Below, one piece after another: positions 1 through 5,632 of a stretch of DNA of 5,990 nucleotides. Made by a program: the position numbers and the translations under genes. The stretch is from Myxococcales bacterium (GTDB lineage: Bacteria; Myxococcota_A; Polyangia; Fen-1088): positions 1-5,990 of the forward strand of contig PMZX01000282.1 of NCBI GenBank assembly GCA_003170035.1, read 5' to 3'. The notes under the pieces were generated by a model, which was not told the origin of the DNA, searched no databases, and saw only the letters and a program-made list of their open reading frames with translations. How positions within the stretch are numbered: position 1 is the first letter of the stretch; each line of letters begins with the position of its first letter.

Positions 1-209
1 TCCTTGTCCATGTACTTGTCTTTCTGCTTGCGCAGACCGAACACCGACAGCTCGCCAGTCGGATACTGGGCAGGCGCGTTCGACACGTTGAAATTGGGCG
101 AGGGCGGCAGATTGACCTTCAGCGGCGGGAGAGCCTGGCCCTGAGCCAGCGCCGCACCCGATGCCAGGGACGCCATCGTGAAAACCGATACCATCGAGAT
201 TCGAAGCAT
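1..209 (-). CDS. Secreted protein of unknown function (N-terminal part, runs off left edge)
   Basis: Reading leftward from the ATG at 209-207, the frame stays open to the window edge, giving the first 69 residues. The protein begins MLRISMVSVFTMASLASG and continues into ALAQGQALPP, which looks like a Sec signal peptide: a basic residue, a hydrophobic core of about 17 residues and an A-L-A cleavage site near residue 22. The exported part starts with a proline-rich segment (LPPLKVNLPPSPNF) and then a charged Lys/Asp-rich stretch (KQKDKYMDK). No catalytic motif or named domain is recognisable in the visible part. A good ribosome binding site, AAGGGG on the minus strand (216-221), lies 6 bases before the ATG. 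The gene is divergent from the solute-binding protein gene. A periplasmic or outer-membrane location is inferred from the signal peptide only. Confidence 0.72.
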   Translation of the reverse strand, partial: MLRISMVSVFTMASLASGAALAQGQALPPLKVNLPPSPNFNVSNAPAQYPTGELSVFGLRKQKDKYMDK

Positions 210-215
210 GAGTTT

Positions 216-221
216 CCCCTT
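216..221 (-). promoter_or_regulatory. Ribosome binding site of the leftward secreted-protein gene
   Basis: Read on the minus strand the sequence is AAGGGG, a close match to the Shine-Dalgarno core, with 6 bases to the ATG at 209. It fixes the start of the leftward gene. It also argues against the longest possible start (GTG at 178) for the rightward gene, since that would place two divergent genes on top of each other. Confidence 0.6.
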
Positions 222-235
222 TTCGAAGGCCAAAA

Positions 236-252
236 GCCGCCGACCAGGCGGC
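236..252. repeat. Perfect 6-bp inverted repeat in the divergent intergenic spacer
   Basis: GCCGCC at 236-241 and GGCGGC at 247-252 are exact reverse complements separated by a 5-base loop (GACCA). They lie in the 49-base spacer between the two divergent genes, directly before the GTG at 259. In the rightward transcript this could fold into a GC-only hairpin covering AGGCGG (246-251), the candidate ribosome binding site for that GTG. It could instead be a half-site pair for a regulator. Short GC palindromes are common by chance at this base composition, so a function is not established. Confidence 0.4.
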
Positions 253-258
253 CCGTAC

Positions 259-1959
259 GTGAGGTTCCTGCATAACATGGGCATTTGCGGGCCACAAGGC
301 CTGACAGCCGTCTTCGTCGCGTTGCTGGTGTCGCTGGCCTGCGTCGCCTGCACCCGCCGCCACAGCAGCCCGCGCCGGCCGGCGGCCACGACGGCGCGTG
401 ATGATGGGGGCGCTGCCGGCCCGTATCGAACCGTCCGCCCGTCCGCCGGAGTCAAGCTGCCCGAGATCGCCCCCAAACCCTCCCGCCCGGACCCCTATGG
501 CGGAACGCTCCATGTCCACCTGGATGCCGAGCCGCCGCACCTCAACCCGCTGCAGGACCAACTTCAGGTCATCCAGCGCGTGGTGGGCAACCTGGTCTAT
601 GAGACGCTCATCGAGTGCCGGGAGAACCAGTATCGGCCGGGGTTGGCCGAAAGCTGGGATGTCTCGCCAGACGGCGAGCGCATCACCATCAAGTTGCGCA
701 GCGGCGCGCGCTGGCATGACGACCGCGCGGTTTCCGGCCTCGATGTGCAAGCCAGCTTCGAGCCACTCCTGCGCGCGAGCAGCCACCAGGCGATCTGGCA
801 CGCCATGCTGGAGGACGTCGAGGGTGTGGACGTGCTGCCCGAGCGTGCGGCGCGTTTCCGTCTGCGCCGGCCGTCCGACCTGGTTCTGCGTGCCCTGTGT
901 GAGATCCCCATCTTGCCGGCCGAATCCCTGCGCAAGGCGGGTTCGGCGGTCGCCCAGTTGGGGCGCCAGCCGGTGGGCACAGGTCCCTTTCGCTTCTCTG
1001 CTTGGGAGCGTGGCAAGCGCATTCGACTGGTGCGCAGCCGGCCTGCCGAACGACCGCGGCCGCCATTTCTCGACGAGATCGTGTTCGAAATCGACGGCGA
1101 TGGCTCCCGGGCGCTGGTGCGCACCCGACGGGGTGAAATCGACATCTTGCCGCGTGTGCTCGATGTGCTCTACCCCGAGCAGGTGACACCCGCGACCCTG
1201 CGGGACACCTTGGAGTTGTGGTGGCTGACGCCGGATCGCACGTCGTTCATCGTGCCCAACCACCGGCGCGGCCCGCTTGGCGATCCCCGCTTCCGCCAAG
1301 CGCTCAGCCTGCTATGGGATCGAGCGCGTTTCGCCGAGGAGGTCCACCACGGCCTGGCGCGTCCCATCGGCGCGCCCACCTTCGCGCAGGTTCCCCCTGA
1401 CCCGCTGGATCGCAAGCAGGCCATCTCGCTACTGGAAACCTCGGGGTTCCGCGACAGCGACGGGGACGGCGTGCGCGACGTGGGCGGTGTGCCCATCCGC
1501 CTGACCTTCTTGCTCCCCTCGGCAGCACGCGGTCTGGCCGCCGAGGTGCGCGGCTTCGCCCTCGATCTTCGTCGGGCCGGGCTCCTGCTCGACACCGTCA
1601 CGGTCGACGCCGCCACCCTGCAGGCGCGTCTGGACCGAGGCGATTTCGACCTGGCGACCCTAACCTGGGACGGCCGGCAGGACGAGGATCCACGGCCGTT
1701 TTGCGGAAACCAGGGTCAGCTCAGTTTCACTGGCTATCGCTCGGAGCATCTGCAGTCCTTGCTCGACCGAGTGCGCCTGGCGCCAGGGTTCACGGCACGC
1801 GTGCCGCTCCTGCAGCAGGTCGGCGAGTGGCTGGCCAGCGAGCGGCCGGTCATCTTCCTCTACCGCCACGACGTTCCTGCGCTGGTGGCAAAACGGGTGC
1901 ATGGCTTGGCCGGCGTGGGCGACCGTTTGGATCTGCGGTCGGTGTGGGTCGATCCGTGA
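259..1959 (+). CDS. Family 5 extracellular solute-binding protein, probable lipoprotein
   Basis: This is a periplasmic substrate-binding protein of the peptide/nickel (SBP_bac_5, DppA/OppA) superfamily, which normally hands oligopeptides or similar ligands to an ABC permease. Numbered from the GTG at 259 (566 residues), residues 15-31 form a hydrophobic export signal. It ends in two cysteines (28 and 31); SLAC and CVAC are imperfect lipoboxes, so lipid anchoring is likely but unsure. An Arg/Pro-rich linker follows to about residue 79. The binding fold starts at YGGTL (80-84) and continues through family-typical stretches: LNPL, then VYETLIE, then LAESWDVSPDG. A DSDGDGVRD segment (399-407) resembles the Asp/Gly loop often seen in this family. 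The C-terminal lobe seems complete. The start is a choice: GTG 259 has AGGCGG 7 bases upstream, and ATG 277 is the alternative. GTG 178 is unlikely because it overlaps the divergent gene. The stop overlaps the next gene's start, so the two are probably co-translated. No permease or ATPase gene is nearby. Confidence 0.88.
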   Translation: MRFLHNMGICGPQGLTAVFVALLVSLACVACTRRHSSPRRPAATTARDDGGAAGPYRTVRPSAGVKLPEIAPKPSRPDPYGGTLHVHLDAEPPHLNPLQDQLQVIQRVVGNLVYETLIECRENQYRPGLAESWDVSPDGERITIKLRSGARWHDDRAVSGLDVQASFEPLLRASSHQAIWHAMLEDVEGVDVLPERAARFRLRRPSDLVLRALCEIPILPAESLRKAGSAVAQLGRQPVGTGPFRFSAWERGKRIRLVRSRPAERPRPPFLDEIVFEIDGDGSRALVRTRRGEIDILPRVLDVLYPEQVTPATLRDTLELWWLTPDRTSFIVPNHRRGPLGDPRFRQALSLLWDRARFAEEVHHGLARPIGAPTFAQVPPDPLDRKQAISLLETSGFRDSDGDGVRDVGGVPIRLTFLLPSAARGLAAEVRGFALDLRRAGLLLDTVTVDAATLQARLDRGDFDLATLTWDGRQDEDPRPFCGNQGQLSFTGYRSEHLQSLLDRVRLAPGFTARVPLLQQVGEWLASERPVIFLYRHDVPALVAKRVHGLAGVGDRLDLRSVWVDP

Positions 1960-3089
1960 TCGGGCTTGCCGGCACCTGCTTGCTCTTGGCGGTCTGTCCG
2001 ACGGCCGCGCCGGAAGCGAACGGCCCTGGGCAGGTCCAGGTTGCGCACCTGCCGCCCCAGCAAGCCATGGATCTCAACCGCGAAGGCAAGGTCCTGTACC
2101 GCGACGGCCGTTTTGCCGAGGCTCGGGCAAAGTATGAGCTGGCCAAGAAAGTGGACCCTGACTTTCTCGCCCCTTGGCTCAACCTGGCCTGCGCCTACGC
2201 GCGCGAGGATCGCTTCGACGATGCGACCGAGCAGGCCGCGGCCTTGATCCGTCACGCCTACGTTCCCGGGGCGCGCGAGGTCATGGAGGCGGCTGATCTC
2301 GGGGCGCTGCAGATCCGTCCGCCGTTGCTGGCCAAGCTGCGGTCAACCCTGGCCGAAAGATCGACGGAGTGGGGCAAGGCCGCGCAGGGTGGGCTCTTGT
2401 TCGTGGCGCGCACTCAACCCCCGGTCAAGCTGGAAGGGCAGGGGGTCCTGGTGCTGGGAATGAATCAGGAGATCTACGCGTGGCTGCCGCACTCGGGCCG
2501 CTATCTTCCTATCACGGCCGAGGATGGGCGCGTGCTCGCCTTCCTGGAGTCACCGGATGGTCGCCGAATCGTGTTCGTGCGCGCGGGCCGCCTGGTCCGT
2601 ACCGCCGGTCAGCCGGACCTTTTGCGTGGGCTCGGCGTGCGACAACTCGACCTTGGCAGCATGGCCCTGGGGTCGGTGGTCGAGGTGCCAGGGGATGTGC
2701 GCGAGTTGACCATGTGGTCCTCTGGCGGTGGCGGGGTCGAAATGGAAGTGGTCGGGCTCGGGGCCGGGTTGGGAAAGTTCCGCTTCGACGGCCAAACCCT
2801 TGAGTCCGTCGGGGCGATCCATCGCCGCTTTTCCGCCAGCATCCACCGCATCAGCCTAACCGCGGTGGGCGTGGCGCCGGCCACCCGCGCAGTCACGGAC
2901 CCAGGCTGCGGCTTCACGGCGCACGATGAAACCGATGCGCAGGGCCTGCCCCATATCCGTATCTCGGCGCGAAAGGGCAAGGGATTCCTGCTCGATGCCC
3001 GGTATGGCGCTGGCCTCGCTGGACTGCCTTTCCCGGGCCCTTCCGCCTCGCCAAGCAAAGCCCTGTCCCCGGCGAGAAAAACGCGCTAA
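1956..3089 (+). CDS. Secreted TPR protein with a TolB/PD40-like C-terminal region
   Basis: No precise family is recognised. The chosen GTG start overlaps the upstream stop as GTGA, a sign of translational coupling, and gives 377 residues. It begins directly with a signal sequence (IGLAGTCLLLAVCPTAAPEA, about residues 2-21). Two TPR-like helical repeats follow, at about 38-71 and 72-105 (the first contains GRFAEARAKYELAKKVDP; the second has LNLACAYAREDRFDDA). The tail ADLGALQIRPP (113-123) resembles the segment that often closes TPR arrays. From about residue 146 the protein is beta-rich. SPDGRRIVFVR (199-209) is the classic PD40/WD40-like blade motif of TolB-type propellers, but only one such motif is clear, so a full propeller is not shown. 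The C-terminus is Pro/Ser/Lys-rich and may be disordered. The likely role is a periplasmic scaffold acting with the adjacent solute-binding protein; this is inference from TPR function and coupling. Confidence 0.8.
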   Translation: MIGLAGTCLLLAVCPTAAPEANGPGQVQVAHLPPQQAMDLNREGKVLYRDGRFAEARAKYELAKKVDPDFLAPWLNLACAYAREDRFDDATEQAAALIRHAYVPGAREVMEAADLGALQIRPPLLAKLRSTLAERSTEWGKAAQGGLLFVARTQPPVKLEGQGVLVLGMNQEIYAWLPHSGRYLPITAEDGRVLAFLESPDGRRIVFVRAGRLVRTAGQPDLLRGLGVRQLDLGSMALGSVVEVPGDVRELTMWSSGGGGVEMEVVGLGAGLGKFRFDGQTLESVGAIHRRFSASIHRISLTAVGVAPATRAVTDPGCGFTAHDETDAQGLPHIRISARKGKGFLLDARYGAGLAGLPFPGPSASPSKALSPARKTR

Positions 3090-3120
3090 ACGACTCTCCT
3101 GTCGAGTCTGCTCTAGTCGC

Positions 3121-4068
3121 ATGTCCAAGAAGATCGTCATCACCGGAGGCGCCGGATTCATTGGATCCGCGCTCGCGCGTGCCCTGGTCGCACGGGGCGA
3201 CGAGGTCTCAGTGCTAGACAATTTCTCCTCGGGCAAACGCGAGAATCTGCAGGATGTGACCGGCGCCCTTGCCGTCGTCGAGGGGGACATCCTGGACGCG
3301 GCTTTGCTCGACCGGGTCTTCACCGGCGCGGACCTCGTGTTTCACCAGGCCGCGATTCCTTCGGTGCCTCGTTCGTTGGCCGCGCCTCTTGCCAGCCACA
3401 ACGCCAACGCCACCGGCACGCTCAACGTCCTGGAGGCCGCGCGTCGCTGCCAGGTTCGGCGCGTGGTCTACGCCGGCTCGTCCTCGGCCTATGGCGAGCC
3501 ACCCAGCCTGCCTGTGGTCGAGAGCATGGCTCCCATGCCTCTGTCACCGTACGCCGTGTCCAAGCTGGCGGGTGAGCATTACTGTCGGGTGTATGCGCGG
3601 GTATTCGGCGTGCAAGCGGTGATCCTGCGCTACTTCAACGTGTTCGGTCCGCGCCAGGATCCGAACGCGCAGTATGCAGCGGTGATCCCGCGCTTCATCA
3701 CGGCCGCACTGGATGACCGCCCGGCCACCGTGTATGGCGACGGAGAACAATCACGCGACTTCTGTTTCATCGACAATGTGGTCCAGGCCAACCTGCGGGC
3801 CGCGGACGCCGACGGTGCCTCGGGCAAGGTTTTCAACATCGCGTGTGGAACCGGCACCAGTCTGAATCGGGTTCTGGCCTTGCTGGGCGAGGCGTTGGGC
3901 TGTCCCATCACGGCCCGCCACGAGCCAGCGCGGGCTGGCGATGTTCGCCACTCGCTGGCTGACATTTCGCAGGCCAAGACCGTGCTCGGGTACACTGCCC
4001 CGGTCGACTTTTCCACCGGGCTCGCGCGGACCCTGGCCTGGTTCCGCGAGCACAGGTCGACGCGATGA
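3121..4068 (+). CDS. NAD-dependent UDP-sugar 4-epimerase, WbpP/GalE type
   Basis: A complete 315-residue extended short-chain dehydrogenase/reductase. The N-terminal Rossmann motif GGAGFIG (9-15) and Asp33 bind NAD. The catalytic residues are the serine cluster 120-122 (SSS before AYG) and Y144xxxK148. Several segments match my recollection of the WbpP/TviC group of UDP-N-acetylglucosamine 4-epimerases: QAAIPSVPRS, RYFNVFGPRQDPN, SRDFCFIDNVVQANL and GDVRHSLADIS. Ser278 in the last segment falls where E. coli GalE has the bulky Tyr299. A small residue there lets the enzyme accept N-acetylated sugars, so UDP-GlcNAc/UDP-GalNAc interconversion is more likely than pure galactose metabolism. It probably supplies precursors for surface polysaccharide, in the cytoplasm. 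The ATG at 3121 has no convincing ribosome binding site in the 31-base gap before it. The stop overlaps the yicC start (ATGA). Confidence 0.93.
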   Translation: MSKKIVITGGAGFIGSALARALVARGDEVSVLDNFSSGKRENLQDVTGALAVVEGDILDAALLDRVFTGADLVFHQAAIPSVPRSLAAPLASHNANATGTLNVLEAARRCQVRRVVYAGSSSAYGEPPSLPVVESMAPMPLSPYAVSKLAGEHYCRVYARVFGVQAVILRYFNVFGPRQDPNAQYAAVIPRFITAALDDRPATVYGDGEQSRDFCFIDNVVQANLRAADADGASGKVFNIACGTGTSLNRVLALLGEALGCPITARHEPARAGDVRHSLADISQAKTVLGYTAPVDFSTGLARTLAWFREHRSTR

Positions 4069-4958
4069 ACACCTGTCTGCTGAGCATGACCGGGTTTGGG
4101 CGTGGCACAACCGAGGCCGCTGGGCGACGTCTCATCGTCGAGATCCGTTCGCTCAACGGCCGCGGTAGCGACGTCAAGGTGCGAGGCCGCGATGGGGACG
4201 TCCCGGCAGCCGCGGAGACCGAGATCGTGCGCACCGTCCGCGCGCAGGTGGCGCGCGGCACGGTGAGCGTCACGATTCGGGAGGAGTGCGTCGAGGCGCC
4301 GGACGCCTTGATTGATCTCGCGGTCGTTCGCCAGGCCCACGTGGTTCTCGAGGCGTTGCGCCGCGAACTGGGCCTGTCCCAGCCAGTCGATCTGGCTACC
4401 GTGGCTGCGTTCCTGGCGGGCCCCGCCGCCCGTCACGTCCGGCGCGACGAGATGACGTGGGAGATGATGCGGCCCGCGGTCGAGCAGGCAGTGCAGGAAC
4501 TCCAGGCGATGCGCGTCCGCGAAGGGGCCGCGCTCGCCACTGATCTACGCCAGCGACTCGAAAGCCTGCGCGGGCTGGCGGCACAGATTGCCCAGACCGC
4601 CGCCGGCTTGCCCACCCGCGCGGCCCGCAGGCTGGAGGAACGGCTGGCCGCACTCGCGACCAGCGCCGCAGGCCTCGATGCCGGACGGCTGGCTCAGGAG
4701 GTGGCACTGCTGGCGGAGAAACTCGACGTTTCGGAAGAGCTGGTCCGGCTGCGCACCCATCTCGATCACCTGGGCGAGCTTCTCGGGGGAACCGCACCCG
4801 CGGCCCCTGGACGCAAGATCGACTTTCTCGTGCAAGAGGTTGGCCGCGAGATCAACACCATCGGATCCAAGGTCCAGGACGCTCCCACCGCCGCCCTGGT
4901 GGTCGCGAGCAAGGCGGAACTGGAGAAACTGCGCGAGCAGGCCCAGAATATTGAGTGA
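4065..4958 (+). CDS. yicC: YicC/YloC-family endoribonuclease
   Basis: A complete 297-residue protein. Members of this family are metal-dependent endoribonucleases; E. coli YicC has been linked to small-RNA turnover. The N-terminal YicC domain opens with the hallmark MTGFGRG (8-14) and EIRSLN (26-31). The C-terminal DUF1732 domain is very well conserved: QEVALLAEKLDVSEELVRL, RKIDFLVQEVGREINTIGSK, and the terminal KLREQAQNIE. The middle region is Ala/Leu/Arg-rich and helical. The segment after EIRSLN is unusual: it reads GRGSD (32-36), where relatives typically have an N-[HQ]-R-[FY]-L-[DE] motif. The start ATG overlaps the epimerase stop by 4 bases, and the stop overlaps the upstream candidate start of gmk. 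A yicC-gmk pairing is common in many bacteria and supports the assignment. A start at Met8 (ATG 4086) is possible but leaves less of the usual N-terminus. Confidence 0.93.
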   Translation: MNTCLLSMTGFGRGTTEAAGRRLIVEIRSLNGRGSDVKVRGRDGDVPAAAETEIVRTVRAQVARGTVSVTIREECVEAPDALIDLAVVRQAHVVLEALRRELGLSQPVDLATVAAFLAGPAARHVRRDEMTWEMMRPAVEQAVQELQAMRVREGAALATDLRQRLESLRGLAAQIAQTAAGLPTRAARRLEERLAALATSAAGLDAGRLAQEVALLAEKLDVSEELVRLRTHLDHLGELLGGTAPAAPGRKIDFLVQEVGREINTIGSKVQDAPTAALVVASKAELEKLREQAQNIE

Positions 4959-4981
4959 TCCCCGACGAGAAGAATGAAGAA

Positions 4982-5632
4982 ATGACGTTGCCTGACAAAC
5001 GCCGCGGCCTTCTGCTGGTCATCTCCTCACCCTCGGGCGCCGGCAAGACCACGCTGGCACGGCGGTTGGCCGGGGAGTTCGACCTTCGCTTCTCCGTCTC
5101 CTACACCACGCGAGAGCCGCGCAAGGACGAGGTGCAAGGCGAAGACTACCAGTTCGTGAGCCGTGCCCGCTTTGCCCAGATGGTCGAGGCCCACGAGTTC
5201 GCCGAATGGGCGGTCGTGCATGGCAACCACTACGGAACCAGCCTGGCAACTGTGAACAGCTCGCTCGCCGGGGGCGTGGATTGCCTGTTCGACATCGACT
5301 ACCAGGGTGGCGCTCAGATTCGCCGCCTGTGGCCCGAAGAGAGCGTGCTGTGCTTTGTCTTGCCCCCGTCGATGAAGGAGCTGGAGCGCCGCCTGCGACA
5401 GCGTGCAACCGACGCCAGCGACGTCATCGAGCGCCGGCTGGCCATGGCCCACGAAGAGCTCACGCACTACGGTGAGTACGACTACCTAGTGGTCAACGAC
5501 AACCTCGATCAGGCCTATTCAAAGTTGCGTGCCATTTACGTGGCGGCCGGTTGCACGCGGATCCGCAACGACGCGCTGGCACAGGCCCTGCTGCGCGAGG
5601 CGGCTGCTGGTGTTCCTGTCGGCAAGCGGTGA
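4982..5632 (+). CDS. gmk: Guanylate kinase
   Basis: Transfers phosphate from ATP to GMP (or dGMP) to make GDP, an essential cytoplasmic step of guanine nucleotide synthesis and salvage. Numbered from the ATG at 4982 (216 residues; E. coli Gmk has 207), the P-loop is SPSGAGKTT (16-24). The GMP-binding region contains SYTTREPR (40-47) with R44 and R47, GEDY (53-56), EWAVVHGNHYGTS (75-87) with E75 and Y84, and FDIDYQG (103-109). The lid region is LERRLRQRATD, and the C-terminal DYLVVND is typical. All key residues are present, so the enzyme should be active. Two starts compete: GTG 4955, overlapping the yicC stop (GTGA), and ATG 4982, which matches the short N-terminus usual in the family and has a purine-rich GAGAAG (4967-4972) 9 bases upstream. 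I prefer ATG 4982. The stop overlaps the next start as TGATG. Confidence 0.95.
   Translation: MTLPDKRRGLLLVISSPSGAGKTTLARRLAGEFDLRFSVSYTTREPRKDEVQGEDYQFVSRARFAQMVEAHEFAEWAVVHGNHYGTSLATVNSSLAGGVDCLFDIDYQGGAQIRRLWPEESVLCFVLPPSMKELERRLRQRATDASDVIERRLAMAHEELTHYGEYDYLVVNDNLDQAYSKLRAIYVAAGCTRIRNDALAQALLREAAAGVPVGKR

Noticed and set aside
178..258. Longer 5' extension of the solute-binding protein using GTG at 178
   Set aside because: It would overlap the start of the divergent secreted-protein gene, which has a good ribosome binding site and signal peptide, and would put 27 extra, partly charged residues in front of the export signal.
265..300. Possible minus-strand promoter elements for the leftward gene (TTGTGG and TTATGC with 16-base spacing)
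   Set aside because: Both hexamers match the sigma-70 consensus poorly, and this would place the promoter inside the coding region of the divergent gene. Such matches are expected by chance.
398..1186. Long plus-strand open frame inside the solute-binding protein gene
   Set aside because: It is a shifted frame of a clear family 5 binding protein. The translation is Ser/Arg/Cys-rich low-complexity noise typical of GC-rich shadow frames.
1453..1479. DSDGDGVRD as a calcium-binding repeat domain
   Set aside because: It is a single loop in a position where family 5 binding proteins commonly carry a similar Asp/Gly segment. There is no repeat series, so no separate domain is supported.
1701..1955. 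Upstream extension of the TPR protein inside the solute-binding protein gene
   Set aside because: The extra 85 codons lie in a second frame of a real gene and read as Arg/Ala-rich noise. The GTG at 1956 starts exactly at a signal peptide and forms a typical GTGA overlap.
3092..3108. Possible terminator hairpin (GACTC...GAGTC) between the TPR and epimerase genes
   Set aside because: The stem is only 5 bp with a 7-base loop and no following T-run, so it is too weak to call an intrinsic terminator.
2926..3120. Upstream extension of the epimerase
   Set aside because: The 65 extra codons overlap the TPR protein gene and have no family similarity. The Rossmann motif begins within ten residues of ATG 3121, as expected for the family.
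3630..4436. Long minus-strand open frame opposite the epimerase and yicC genes
   Set aside because: It lies antisense to two well-identified genes. Its His/Arg/Ala-rich translation shows no domain, and long shadow frames are expected at this G+C content.
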